Below are positions 15,599-24,608 of a DNA stretch of 32,325 nt, piece after piece (within the stretch, counting starts at the first letter, position 1; each line of letters starts with the position of its first letter). A model generated the notes under the pieces. That model made no database searches, was not told the DNA's origin, and saw nothing but the letters and a program-made list of their open reading frames with translations. The position numbers and the translations under genes are program-made. This stretch comes from CAYLYP01 sp964387795 (lineage in GTDB: Bacteria > Bacteroidota > Bacteroidia > Bacteroidales > UBA7960). Location of the stretch: contig CAYLYP010000032.1 of the NCBI GenBank assembly GCA_964387795.1, positions 1 through 32,325 of the forward strand. Direction: 5' to 3'.

Positions 15599-16957
15599 AT
15601 GTCAAAGAGTAAGAAAAATGTAATTATCATTGGAGCTGCCGGAAGAGATTTCCATAACTTCAATACCTATTTCAGAGGTAATGCGAATTACAATGTTGTA
15701 GCATTTACAGCTGCACAAATTCCTGATATTGATGGTCGTAAATATCCAAAAGAACTTGCAGGAGATTTGTATCCTCAAGGAATTCCCATCCATAACCAAA
15801 GTGATCTTCCAAAACTAATTGTTGACCTGGATGTTGACACCTGTGTATTTGCATATAGTGATGTATCGTACCAACAGGTGATGGCTATCAGTGCAATCGT
15901 AAATGCAGCCGGAGCAGATTTCATGCTAATCGGCCCAAAAGAAACAATGGTAAAAAGTACCAAGCCTTTGATTGCAGTAGGAGCTATCAGGACAGGTTGC
16001 GGAAAAAGCCAGACTTCACGCCGTATCATTGAAGTATTGATGGCACAAGGCCTTAAAGTGGTTGCTATCCGTCACCCAATGCCTTACGGGGATTTAGTTG
16101 CCCAGAAAGTTCAACGTTTTGCAACAATCGAAGACCTTAAAAAACACAAATGCACCATTGAAGAAATGGAAGAATACGAACCACACGTTGCTCGTGGAAA
16201 CGTCATCTATGCAGGTGTTGATTATGAAGCTATCCTTCGCGAAGCTGAAAAAGAAGCTGATGTTATCCTTTGGGATGGCGGAAACAATGACTTCCCATTT
16301 TACAAACCTGACCTGATGGTAACAGTTGTTGACCCACACCGTCCTGGTCATGAATTGAACTATTATCCTGGTGAAGTAACCCTTCGTTTGGCTGATATCG
16401 TTGTTATCAATAAAATGGACAGTGCATCACCTGAAAACATCCAGATTGTAAGGGAAAGCATCGCAAAAGTTTGCCCCAATGCAGTTGTTGTAGATGGTGC
16501 TTCTCCATTAACAGTTGACAAACCTGAATTGATTAAAGGCAAGAGGGTATTGGTGGTAGAAGATGGCCCAACGCTTACCCACGGACACATGAAACTTGGG
16601 GCAGGTACTGTAGCTGCTCAAAAGTTTGGTGCAAAAGAATTGGTTGACCCACGTCCTTTTGTTGTTGGCAAACTGGCTGAAACCTTTAAGATTTATCCTA
16701 ACATTGGTACTTTAATGCCAGCAATGGGTTATGGCGAACAACAGGTTGCTGACCTTGAGAAGTCAATTAACAATACTGATTGTGATGCAGTGGTTATTGC
16801 AACCCCAATAGACCTTAACAGGATTATCAAAATCAAAAAGCCAACCGTAAAAGTTGAATATGAACTTCAGGAAATAGGCAATCCGAATTTTGAAACTTTA
16901 ATATGTGATTTCTTAAAAGAAAAAAACATAATCAAAGGCACCTGCGGGTGTAAATAA
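15599..16957 (+). CDS. Cyclic 2,3-diphosphoglycerate synthetase-like P-loop GTPase
   Basis: 452 residues. The N-terminal Rossmann-like domain (about 1-118) begins KNVIIIGAAGRDFHNFN. The P-loop NTPase domain follows, with Walker A GAIRTGCGKS (128-137), a WDGGNNDFPFY block, DPHRPGHE and the guanine-type motif NKMD (271-274). The whole pattern is that of the family containing archaeal cyclic 2,3-diphosphoglycerate synthetase. Bacterial members do not make that osmolyte as far as is known and are usually labelled just GTPase, with unknown role. The protein ends KGTCGCK; the CxC-type tail is unusual. It has its own promoter (15491-15520) and terminator (16964-16991), so it is a separate transcript upstream of pyrBI. 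Members near carbamoyl-phosphate enzymes are recalled from other genomes, so the pyrB neighbour may be meaningful. Confidence 0.85.
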   Translation: MSKSKKNVIIIGAAGRDFHNFNTYFRGNANYNVVAFTAAQIPDIDGRKYPKELAGDLYPQGIPIHNQSDLPKLIVDLDVDTCVFAYSDVSYQQVMAISAIVNAAGADFMLIGPKETMVKSTKPLIAVGAIRTGCGKSQTSRRIIEVLMAQGLKVVAIRHPMPYGDLVAQKVQRFATIEDLKKHKCTIEEMEEYEPHVARGNVIYAGVDYEAILREAEKEADVILWDGGNNDFPFYKPDLMVTVVDPHRPGHELNYYPGEVTLRLADIVVINKMDSASPENIQIVRESIAKVCPNAVVVDGASPLTVDKPELIKGKRVLVVEDGPTLTHGHMKLGAGTVAAQKFGAKELVDPRPFVVGKLAETFKIYPNIGTLMPAMGYGEQQVADLEKSINNTDCDAVVIATPIDLNRIIKIKKPTVKVEYELQEIGNPNFETLICDFLKEKNIIKGTCGCK

Positions 16958-16963
16958 TTATTT

Positions 16964-16991
16964 AAAAGCGACCTTTGGTCGCTTTTTTTTT
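16964..16991 (+). terminator. Rho-independent terminator after the GTPase gene
   Basis: AAAAGCGACC (16964-16973), loop TTT, GGTCGCTTTTTTTTT: a compact stem with a long U-tract, six bases past the stop codon. Confidence 0.92.
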
Positions 16992-17056
16992 GGGCAGGCA
17001 TTTCAAATAAACGCATAATTCTTAATTTTAACACACAAAACTAAACATCATCTTAA

Positions 17057-17968
17057 ATGAAAAACAAAAGTCTGGTTTCCATCAATGATTACACCAAGGA
17101 GGAACAACTCAGGATATTGGAGATAGCAGCAGGTTTTGAAAAGAATCCGCGCCAGGAAGTCCTGAAAAACCATGTGGTGGCTTCTTTGTTCTTTGAACCA
17201 AGCACAAGGACAAGATTGAGCTTCGAGAGCGCTGTAAATTATATGGGGGGAAAGATTATCGGATTTTCAGAAGCCTCAAACACCAGCGTTAAAAAAGGGG
17301 AATCGCTTCGTGATACCATCATGACAATTGCAAATTATTGCGACCTAATCGTGATGCGCAACCCGGTTGAAGGCAGCGCACGCTTTGCCAGCGAGATTTC
17401 AAAAGTTCCTGTAATCAATGCCGGTGATGGGGCAAACCAACATCCTACCCAAACATTGCTGGATTTGTATTCAATAAAACAAACCCAGGGGACTCTCGAT
17501 AACTTAAATATTGTTTTTGTAGGAGACCTCAAGTATGGACGTACTGTCCACTCTCTAGTAATTGCTTTGTGTAATTACAATACAACATTTCACCTTGTAT
17601 CGCCTACCGAGCTAAAACTGCCCAGCTCAGTAAAGATGCACATCAAGGAGAAAAAACTGGAATATCATCAATACACCGACATCAATGAAGCCATCCCCTT
17701 CGCCGATGTCCTTTATATGACCCGCATCCAAAAAGAGCGCTTCTCCGATCCATTGGAATATGAACGCATTAAGGATGTGTATAACCTTCATAACAGCATG
17801 CTTGCTGCCAACAACAAGCCAAACTTTAAGGTGCTTCATCCGCTGCCAAGGGTAAATGAAATAGATATTGATGTGGACAGCAATCCTTCTGCCTATTATT
17901 TCACCCAGGCACTCAACGGGGTTTATGTACGCCAGGCACTCATTGCTTCCATCCTTGGACTTAAATAA
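17057..17968 (+). CDS. pyrB: Aspartate carbamoyltransferase catalytic subunit
   Basis: Catalyses carbamoyl phosphate + L-aspartate to N-carbamoyl-aspartate, the committed step of pyrimidine synthesis, in the cytosol. 303 residues, normal for the catalytic chain. Carbamoyl-phosphate site FFEPSTRTRLSFESA (45-59); mobile loop NTSVKKGES (75-83) supplying active-site serine/lysine; NAGDGANQHPTQTLLDLYSI; FVGDLKYGRTVHSL; and the C-terminal HPLPRVNEIDIDVD with the aspartate-binding region. pyrI begins 30 bases downstream, so the two chains are co-transcribed and should form the class-B holoenzyme. It follows a strong terminator, so it needs its own promoter in 16992-17056; I see no full TAnnTTTG there. 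Confidence 0.97.
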   Translation: MKNKSLVSINDYTKEEQLRILEIAAGFEKNPRQEVLKNHVVASLFFEPSTRTRLSFESAVNYMGGKIIGFSEASNTSVKKGESLRDTIMTIANYCDLIVMRNPVEGSARFASEISKVPVINAGDGANQHPTQTLLDLYSIKQTQGTLDNLNIVFVGDLKYGRTVHSLVIALCNYNTTFHLVSPTELKLPSSVKMHIKEKKLEYHQYTDINEAIPFADVLYMTRIQKERFSDPLEYERIKDVYNLHNSMLAANNKPNFKVLHPLPRVNEIDIDVDSNPSAYYFTQALNGVYVRQALIASILGLK

Positions 17969-17997
17969 TTATTCTCAACACCTTAAAAAAAACTCAG

Positions 17998-18459
17998 ATG
18001 GACCCAAATATGAAAGAGCTTAAAGTATCAGCCATTGAGAATGGCACCGTAATCGACCATATCCCCTCAAGTGCAGTGTTTCAGGTAATAAAAATCCTCA
18101 AACTTGATTGTTGTGATTTTCCTGTAACGTTTGGACTTAACCTTGAGAGCAAAAAATATGGGAACAAAGGGATTATCAAAGTCAGCAATAAGTTTTTTGA
18201 AGCATCGGAAATAGATAAGATATCTTTGGTTGCCCCCCATGCCACATTAATCACAATCAAAAACTTTCAGGTTGTTGAAAAACGCATTGTTGAAATACCT
18301 GAGCAAATTTCAGGTATTGTAAAATGCTTTAACCCCAATTGCGTCACAAATATTGAAAAAGTGACCACACGCTTTACTGTTGTTGAGAAAGAAGACCTCA
18401 GGTTAAAATGTCATTATTGCGAAAAGATTACAGTCAAAAATAATCTGGCGTTTAAATAA
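17998..18459 (+). CDS. pyrI: Aspartate carbamoyltransferase regulatory subunit
   Basis: 153 residues. The N-terminal allosteric nucleotide-binding domain (about 6-100) starts ELKVSAIENGTVIDHIPSSA, and the C-terminal zinc domain has C110-x4-C115 and C138-x2-C141 (KCFNPNC, KCHYC), which hold the zinc that contacts PyrB. It gives the holoenzyme feedback control by CTP and activation by ATP in the E. coli model. ATG at 17998 is used; a second ATG four codons in (18010, MKELKV) is also possible and fits the family N-terminus equally well. Its transcript ends at the bidirectional terminator at 18475-18512. Confidence 0.96.
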   Translation: MDPNMKELKVSAIENGTVIDHIPSSAVFQVIKILKLDCCDFPVTFGLNLESKKYGNKGIIKVSNKFFEASEIDKISLVAPHATLITIKNFQVVEKRIVEIPEQISGIVKCFNPNCVTNIEKVTTRFTVVEKEDLRLKCHYCEKITVKNNLAFK

Positions 18460-18474
18460 AAGGCCTTTTTAGAA

Positions 18475-18512
18475 GAAAAAAAAACCGGCGCAATCATGCA
18501 CCGGTTTTTTTA
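18475..18512. terminator. Bidirectional terminator between pyrI and gpsA
   Basis: A-rich tract, CCGG (18485-18488), a 12-base middle with partial GC pairing, CCGG (18501-18504), T-rich tract. The A and T tracts on both sides let it work for pyrI (plus) and for gpsA (minus), which converge here. Confidence 0.88.
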
Positions 18513-18525
18513 TTGTTGAAGTATT

Positions 18526-19524
18526 CTAAGAAAGTTTTTCCGATAGCAATTTCATTTGTTCGGCAGGACTTTGATTTTCATATAGGATGGAATATACAGC
18601 TTCACAGATGGGCATCCCGACCTTTAAGTCAACATTCATTAGATGGATGCACCTTGCAGCATAATAACCTTCAGCAATCATTTTCATTTCAACCTGTGCA
18701 GATTTAACGCTATAGCCTTTCCCTATCATATTCCCAAAGAGCCTGTTTCGGCTAAACTGTGAATATGCAGTAACAAGGAGATCGCCCAGATAAACAGAAG
18801 AAGTAATTTCACGGGGCACCAGATGGACAGCAAGTAAAAAGCGTTCCATCTCTTTAATCGCATTTGAAATCAATACTGCCTGGAAATTATCACCATAGCC
18901 CAGTCCGAAACAAATGCCGGAAGCGAGGGCCATGATATTTTTAAGGACAGGGGCATATTCTGTCCCATAAATATCTGAAGAAAGGCTTGTTTTAATAAAC
19001 CTGCAATTAAAAATACCAGCAATCAGTGATGCATTGCTTTCCAAGCGGGAAGCGACAGTTAAATAAGTCAGTTTTTCCTGGGCAACTTCTTCAGCATGTG
19101 AAGGCCCGGTGACAATAACTACATTATCAGGATTAAATTGAAAACGCTGTTCAAGATAATCTGCCACAATCGTATTTGTTTCAGGGATTACCCCTTTAAC
19201 TGCGCTACATAAGATTTTCCCGTCAAGGCTTTTTTTGTCAAGCTGGTTTAAAGCGCTGTCAACAAAGGCTGCAGGGATACACAAGACAACAATCTGTGCA
19301 TATTCAACAGCTTTTTTAATATCATCAAATAATATAAGGGATTTTGGGCTAAACTGAATCGTGCTCAAATAAACGGGATTATGCCCAAAATGTTTAAGAT
19401 TAGACCTTATGTCATCTTCCCTGATCCACCAACCCACCTGCTTAATGTTTTGGGAAAGAATTTTTACAATTGCAGTAGCCCAACTTCCTGAGCCTAATAC
19501 TACAACTTTTAAGTCCTGCTTCAT
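18526..19524 (-). CDS. gpsA: Glycerol-3-phosphate dehydrogenase [NAD(P)+]
   Basis: Reduces dihydroxyacetone phosphate to sn-glycerol 3-phosphate for phospholipid synthesis. 332 residues, normal size. N-terminal dinucleotide-binding turn VLGSGSWATA (about 9-18), with a WWIREDD segment after strand beta2; VLCIPAAF; ILCSAVKGV with the conserved lysine; VTGPSHAEEVA; NIMALASGICFGLGYGDNFQA with the catalytic-region lysine and asparagine; and ISNAIKEMERF. It lies 61 bases downstream of the M28 peptidase gene in the same direction, so the two may be co-transcribed, though they have no functional link. Its 3' end is at the shared terminator with pyrI. Confidence 0.95.
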   Translation of the reverse strand: MKQDLKVVVLGSGSWATAIVKILSQNIKQVGWWIREDDIRSNLKHFGHNPVYLSTIQFSPKSLILFDDIKKAVEYAQIVVLCIPAAFVDSALNQLDKKSLDGKILCSAVKGVIPETNTIVADYLEQRFQFNPDNVVIVTGPSHAEEVAQEKLTYLTVASRLESNASLIAGIFNCRFIKTSLSSDIYGTEYAPVLKNIMALASGICFGLGYGDNFQAVLISNAIKEMERFLLAVHLVPREITSSVYLGDLLVTAYSQFSRNRLFGNMIGKGYSVKSAQVEMKMIAEGYYAARCIHLMNVDLKVGMPICEAVYSILYENQSPAEQMKLLSEKLS

Positions 19525-19585
19525 TATTTTTCTGTTACCAAAAAGCTATGAATAATTAAAAAAAGAATGGCAGCAAAAGTAATCA

Positions 19586-21277
19586 TTAAAACTCAACATC
19601 AAAACTTAATATCTTATCACCTCTTTTTACTTCTACTTTTACTTTATCCCCTTTTCTATGGTTAGCCAGGGCATGCATGTAGGATTCAATGTCAAGGATA
19701 TTAAAATCACCCAGTTTGACGATAATATCCCCATCATGTATCCCTACTTTTTTTGCAATTCCATCCATCACTTTTACAACCCTGAGACCAGTGCCACCCA
19801 TTCCAACATCGGGCATAATCCCAAGAGTAGGGCCACTACGGCGCAAATTAGCGTCTGGACGGGTATCCGACTCAGTAAATTCCAGAGGGCTTTGCTCCTC
19901 AACAGCGACAATCAGCCTTTTTGCATAATCAAGGATTGCAATCATCCCATCAAAATTTATCTTATCAGGGGTGTCCGAAGGCTTATGATAATCCTCATGG
20001 ACCCCGGTAAAGAAAAACAAAACCGGGATATTTTTAAGATAAAAGGAAGAGTGGTCGGAGCCACCTATGCCCCCCATGTTCATATTGATTTTAAGCGAAT
20101 CCACATTTGCCCCTGATATAATTGAATTCCATGAGGGCGAAGTGCCAGTGCCAATTAAACTTAATGTAGAATCAACGCAACGCCCAATCATATCAAAATT
20201 AATCATACAGCTAACCTTTGATAAGTCATAGGCACCACTATTCACAAAATGCTCTGATCCCAGAAGCCCAACTTCTTCGGCAGAAAAAGTAAGGAACACA
20301 TAATTAAAATCCTTATTCCCATAGACGCCAAGGTATCTAGCCATTTCCAATAAACCGGCAACACCACTTGCATTATCATCAGCCCCAAAATGAATATCTT
20401 TGCTTAATGGCTCCCTTGAGGTTTCCCCACCCCTGCCTACATGGTCATGATGGGCGCCAAAGATGATTGTATAAGGTGCATTATTATCAATGATTCCACC
20501 GGTATTGATTCCGTCAGGCTTGTTCTCAAGGAGTTCAACAGCAAGTTCTATTCGGACCTTATTACTTTTAAACACCTGGGCATCTTTAAAGTCTTTCAGA
20601 AAAACAACAGGGATTTCGGAAGGCTCATGTCTTCTTGGCATACTGAAATTTGGATCAGAAAATGAGCCTGTAGTATTAACAAAAATAACACCACTTGCCC
20701 CTTTTTCAACAGCGGTTTTAATCCTGATATTTAAAAGCTCATCATGTGTCAGTTTTATTTTTTTAGAAATGGCATCTGGTATAAAGTATTCCATCACAAA
20801 TATTTTACCTTTAAGGCCTTTGACATTTTTATATGGCGAGCCCCAAATATTCTTATCCTCAAAACCATGCCCTGCATAAAAAGCCTTCCCTTTTGCAATA
20901 CCGTTGGCAGAGTAAACCAAAGGGATATACTCTGTCTCAGGTTTATAATCTTTTCCATTGACAGTTAAATGGTTTGCATCGCTCAGGAAAAAACCTTTAT
21001 TAAATGTAAATACCTGCTGATAGCATTGGGGTTTATATAAAGGCTTTAGTCCAGCTTCAATCATCCGGTGCATTATATAATCAACAGCCATCTGTTCTCC
21101 GGGTGTTCCGGCTTCCCTTCCTTCGAATTCTTCGGATGCAAGGCGATTAATATCATCTGAGATTCTCTTTCTTACTTCAGCTTTTTCAAATGAAAAAGCC
21201 TGTGCAAACACAGTTGAACAGCAAACAAAGAAAAACAGGCATGATAAGAGGTAAAGTCTTAAATGTTGAAGTCTCAT
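19586..21277 (-). CDS. Secreted M28 family aminopeptidase with PA and PDZ domains
   Basis: 563 residues. Signal peptide about 1-25 (ending CSTVFAQ). A protease-associated (PA) insert spans about 125-245, and the M28 zinc-peptidase domain about 258-460. Expected ligands are all present: H276 in GAHHDH, D300 in GADDNASG, catalytic E334 and ligand E335 in FSAEEVGLLGSEHF, D362 in NFDMIGR, and H431 in DYHKPSDT. A C-terminal PDZ domain (about 480-563) carries GLRVVKVMDGIAKKVGIHDGD. It presumably trims N-terminal residues from peptides in the periplasm or at the surface. PDZ fusion is a known variant among Bacteroidetes M28 proteins. The M49 gene lies upstream with its own terminator between them, so this gene is probably separately transcribed. 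Confidence 0.93.
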   Translation of the reverse strand: MRLQHLRLYLLSCLFFFVCCSTVFAQAFSFEKAEVRKRISDDINRLASEEFEGREAGTPGEQMAVDYIMHRMIEAGLKPLYKPQCYQQVFTFNKGFFLSDANHLTVNGKDYKPETEYIPLVYSANGIAKGKAFYAGHGFEDKNIWGSPYKNVKGLKGKIFVMEYFIPDAISKKIKLTHDELLNIRIKTAVEKGASGVIFVNTTGSFSDPNFSMPRRHEPSEIPVVFLKDFKDAQVFKSNKVRIELAVELLENKPDGINTGGIIDNNAPYTIIFGAHHDHVGRGGETSREPLSKDIHFGADDNASGVAGLLEMARYLGVYGNKDFNYVFLTFSAEEVGLLGSEHFVNSGAYDLSKVSCMINFDMIGRCVDSTLSLIGTGTSPSWNSIISGANVDSLKINMNMGGIGGSDHSSFYLKNIPVLFFFTGVHEDYHKPSDTPDKINFDGMIAILDYAKRLIVAVEEQSPLEFTESDTRPDANLRRSGPTLGIMPDVGMGGTGLRVVKVMDGIAKKVGIHDGDIIVKLGDFNILDIESYMHALANHRKGDKVKVEVKRGDKILSFDVEF

Positions 21278-21379
21278 GACGGAAAAGATTTTTGTTGCAA
21301 TTGTTGAATCGGAAGGTATTGCTCACTAACGTTTTTGATAAATGCACATATTCATTTTAGCACCTTGGTGGAGTACATA

Positions 21380-21429
21380 AAAAAACTGTGGCATAAAGAT
21401 AAAATTATTTCTTTATGCCACAGTTTGCG
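21380..21429 (-). terminator. Terminator after the M49 peptidase gene
   Basis: AAACTGTGGCATAAAGA (21383-21399) and TCTTTATGCCACAGTTT (21410-21426) form a perfect 17-bp stem with a 10-base loop. On the minus strand it is followed by a T-rich tract, so it ends the transcript from 23086 towards 21461. Confidence 0.92.
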
Positions 21430-21460
21430 AAAACTATAAAAAAAGTATTAAAGCCGGATA

Positions 21461-23086
21461 TTATAACCCAAGCACTTTAACACCCTGTTCAAATACGATA
21501 TCTACAGGGATACCTGATTGATTAATGCGATCAAGATCAGCTTTAAGTTGTTCTTTAATAACACCATCAGTTGCAATAAGTTTAACTGCTTCATCATAAT
21601 TTCCATCTCCCTGAATAATCAGGATTTGTTGAACAGAAGAAATTACAGCATTTTTCATTTTATCAAAGTCAACTTTATAAGTTCCATTCTCCTGACGGAC
21701 AAAAGCACCTTCGCGTTCAAAATAATAGAACCTCATCATATTGGCTTTGCCATGAGAGCTGGCAGCACCAAAGCGGCAGGAACGAAAGATACCGGCCAGG
21801 AAGGTAACATAGTTGTCCATAACTTCGCCACTTGTAATCTCGCCCATTTCATATAACTTGGTAACGAGGTATAGACCAAGGATATCAGCTTTAGCTTCTT
21901 CAATTGAAGAATAAGTATCTTTTAAGGTTTCCCTGATGGTACCTTTACCGGTAATAGTATTTTTAATCCCCATGCCATGAGCCACTTCATGGAAAGTGGT
22001 ATTTTCAAAGAAAGCATCAAATTTGATGTGTTTCCTTTGAGATTCATCAATCAGTATATTGGCAATTGGAGCAAGGATATTGTCAAATTTCGCTTTCATT
22101 GAGTTTTTAAGCTGAAGCTTACGACTGCCTTTAGCCAATTGTACCTCTTCGTCATTAGGCAGGTTTATGGCAATGGTTTTGCTGCCTGAGTTGCAATCAC
22201 CGGCATAATAAATTGCATCATAAACATTCATATCAGAGTCAGTACCGGGAACTTCATTTTTATAAGCCTGGTCAACGGGTAAGCCAGCCTGTAAAGCAGG
22301 AAGCATGGCAGTATATTTTTCAAGCTTAGCGCTCCATTCAGGATCTTTCACCAAAACAAAAGCTTCGTGGGCAGCTTTATAGCCGAAAAGTGCATCTTCA
22401 TAATTCTCGATAGGTCCAATAACAAAATCAATATTAGATGTTTTCATATCCATCCATGCATAATCGCTTGGCTGATAATTGTCATCTAAAAGAGCCTGGG
22501 CACGTAATTTAAGGTAGTTTTTAAAGCCTTCGTCAGGAACAAGTTCAGCAGCCTGGAGGATCAGGTCAGAAGCTTTTTTATGTTGTTCGGCATAAGCCTG
22601 GGAATAAGGAATTGACTGAAGTGCCCCTTTTTCATCACGACGGATAAGTGTATAGAGGCTGGTTTTGGTAGAATCCTGCCATGCTTCAAATTCCTGTTTA
22701 GTCATATCCAGGGGATAATAATTTGCCCCTTCAGGCTTTTGGATGCTATCAATAAAAGGCATATTGCCATCAAGACGATCCCATGGGCCATAGTTAATCA
22801 TAGCAAAGGCTTTTGCATTTTCGTCTTTTATACCATTAAGAAAAGCATCTTTGTCACCATAAGCCTGTTCCCAGTAAATAGCATCCATGATATCAGCAGC
22901 CTGGATCAGGAGCTTAATGGCTTCTTTTTCATTTGCAGACAACCATGAAAGGTCGGTTGTAAGGCTAACGCTTTTGTACATACTTAGTTTTTCTTTAATA
23001 GGGTCAGCTTTTTCTTTTTTTGGCTGGCAAGCTAAAAACACCAGAGGCAAAAGAGCAATGGCCAAAATGGCATTAACTTTTTTCAT
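21461..23086 (-). CDS. M49 family (dipeptidyl peptidase III-like) lipoprotein with a five-residue HEVAH motif
   Basis: 541 residues. A lipoprotein signal ends LVFLAC with the modified cysteine at 20, so the protein is membrane-anchored. Blocks of the M49 family are visible: AMINYGPWDRL (about 95-105), IYYAGDCNSGSKTIAINLPND (291-311), the zinc motif HEVAH (366-370) followed by GMG, and EEAKAD (396-401), where family members have the third zinc ligand glutamate. Classical DPP III carries a six-residue HExxGH motif; here it is the five-residue HExxH form, which has been described for a minority of bacterial members such as the Caldithrix enzyme (HEISH). It probably cleaves dipeptides from peptide N-termini. 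Such proteins are often mislabelled dihydrofolate reductase in databases. Confidence 0.88.
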   Translation of the reverse strand: MKKVNAILAIALLPLVFLACQPKKEKADPIKEKLSMYKSVSLTTDLSWLSANEKEAIKLLIQAADIMDAIYWEQAYGDKDAFLNGIKDENAKAFAMINYGPWDRLDGNMPFIDSIQKPEGANYYPLDMTKQEFEAWQDSTKTSLYTLIRRDEKGALQSIPYSQAYAEQHKKASDLILQAAELVPDEGFKNYLKLRAQALLDDNYQPSDYAWMDMKTSNIDFVIGPIENYEDALFGYKAAHEAFVLVKDPEWSAKLEKYTAMLPALQAGLPVDQAYKNEVPGTDSDMNVYDAIYYAGDCNSGSKTIAINLPNDEEVQLAKGSRKLQLKNSMKAKFDNILAPIANILIDESQRKHIKFDAFFENTTFHEVAHGMGIKNTITGKGTIRETLKDTYSSIEEAKADILGLYLVTKLYEMGEITSGEVMDNYVTFLAGIFRSCRFGAASSHGKANMMRFYYFEREGAFVRQENGTYKVDFDKMKNAVISSVQQILIIQGDGNYDEAVKLIATDGVIKEQLKADLDRINQSGIPVDIVFEQGVKVLGL

Positions 23087-23263
23087 TTTTGTTTTATTAA
23101 TTGGTTAAAGATTTGAATATCAGATTCAATTACCAAATTGGGAATACAATCCCAAAGGCATACGAAATTCGCAATTTAAAATCAAAAAACAAAGCTATTC
23201 AAGCATAAAGGATGAAAAAGCATAAAATACACATAGGATTTTAAGCATAAAATAAAAAATGAT

Positions 23264-23271
23264 TAGCTTTG
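23264..23271 (+). promoter_or_regulatory. Candidate -7 box of the DUF819 gene
   Basis: TAGCTTTG is an exact TAnnTTTG match, 82 bases before the ATG at 23354. The -33 region holds only a TTTT run. Confidence 0.45.
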
Positions 23272-23353
23272 CCATAAAACTTCCTGGATTAAAACAATCC
23301 TCCTTAAATTGGAAACAAAAAAATTCACTTCGTAATTAATCTTTATTGCCAAG

Positions 23354-24493
23354 ATGAAAACCCTCCTTATTATTCTGTTTTACACCTTAACGCCCCTCCT
23401 TGTCCTTCACCTTTGCCATAAATACCGCTTTGTTAATAAATTAGGTGCTGTGGTAATAGCCTATATCATTGGCTTGTTAGCTGGCAACCTGGGATTATTA
23501 GGGCAAGACGCATTTACAATTCAGGATACAATTACCTCGGTAACAATTCCACTTGCCTTACCTCTGCTTTTGTTCTCAATGAACATTCGTTCATGGGTAA
23601 AGATTGCAGGAAAGACAATCATCTCGATGATACTTGGAATAACATCGGCAGTCGTTGCAATAGTTATAGGATTTTATATTTTTAAGGATATTTTACCCGA
23701 ATCATGGAAGATTGCCGGGATGATGGTAGGCGTTTATACAGGCGGGACCCCAAATCTGGCTTCAATACAAACCGTTTTGAAAGCCAATCCCGAAACCTAT
23801 ATCATCCTTAATACCCACGATATTATCCTTTCTTCAATTTATCTGGCCTTTCTGATGACATTAGGGCAAAAGCTATTTGGCAAAATCCTTCCCCCTTTTA
23901 AACATGCTGCTTCTGCTGATCCCGAAAATATAAGTTTTAATGGCATCGATCCTTATTGGGGCATATTTCGCAAAAACATATTCTTCCCGGTATTGATAGC
24001 CTTTGGTTTCTCTTTGCTGATTGCAGGTGCTTCTATTGGATTGAGTTTCCTGATAGAAGGAAAAATATCTATGCTGATTGTTATTTTAAGCATCACAACA
24101 CTTAGCATTAGTGCTTCACTTATACCATCAGTGAACCGTATAGAAAAAACCTTTGAGGCTGGTATGTACCTAATATTGATTTTCAGTTTAACTGTTGCAT
24201 CCATGGCAGATATCTCAAAATTTGCCGGTGCCGCTCCAGGCCTGTTCCTATATGTAGCACTTGCCATTTTTGGATCTTTGATAGTCCATATCATATTGGC
24301 AAAAATATTTAAAGTGGATACGGATACCCTGATTATCACCTCCACTGCACTGATATGCAGCCCTCCATTCGTTCCTGTTGTGGCTGCATCCCTGAAAAAC
24401 AAAGAAATTATCATCTCAGGCCTTACTGTTGGTATCATTGGCTATGCTGTTGGGAATTATCTCGGCATCAGTATAGCTTACCTTCTCCAATAG
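23354..24493 (+). CDS. DUF819 (YjcL-like) integral membrane protein
   Basis: 379 residues with about ten hydrophobic segments. It matches the DUF819 family (PF05684) by the N-terminal TPLLVLHLCHKYRFVNKLGA, PLALPLLLFSMNIRSWVK (about 73-90), the highly conserved MMVGVYTGGTPNLASI (about 124-139) and the C-terminal CSPPFVPVVAASL. The family is thought to be transport-related (two repeated halves, glycine-rich reentrant-like segments), but no substrate is established. ATG at 23354 is preceded by a candidate promoter. Its end is followed by a weak hairpin and by a small LapA-like gene in the same direction. Confidence 0.9.
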   Translation: MKTLLIILFYTLTPLLVLHLCHKYRFVNKLGAVVIAYIIGLLAGNLGLLGQDAFTIQDTITSVTIPLALPLLLFSMNIRSWVKIAGKTIISMILGITSAVVAIVIGFYIFKDILPESWKIAGMMVGVYTGGTPNLASIQTVLKANPETYIILNTHDIILSSIYLAFLMTLGQKLFGKILPPFKHAASADPENISFNGIDPYWGIFRKNIFFPVLIAFGFSLLIAGASIGLSFLIEGKISMLIVILSITTLSISASLIPSVNRIEKTFEAGMYLILIFSLTVASMADISKFAGAAPGLFLYVALAIFGSLIVHIILAKIFKVDTDTLIITSTALICSPPFVPVVAASLKNKEIIISGLTVGIIGYAVGNYLGISIAYLLQ

Positions 24494-24541
24494 AAAAAGC
24501 AACACAGTATCATTTATTTTTCTGTAGGTAATTTTCGAAAA

Positions 24542-24567
24542 CAACCCGATAAAAATGGGTTTTTAAA
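24542..24567 (+). terminator. Possible weak terminator after the DUF819 gene
   Basis: AACCC (24543-24547) pairs with GGGTT (24557-24561), followed by TTT AAAG. The stem is short and the U-tract brief, so efficiency is doubtful. Confidence 0.4.
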
Positions 24568-24608
24568 GAAGATTATTAGCATCTTTGCATAATAAAAATA
24601 AAGCTTGT

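Noticed and set aside
24585..24608. Extended LapA-like start at TTG 24585
   Set aside because: The extension overlaps a promoter-like CATCTTTG box, and ATG 24609 begins the protein just before TM1.
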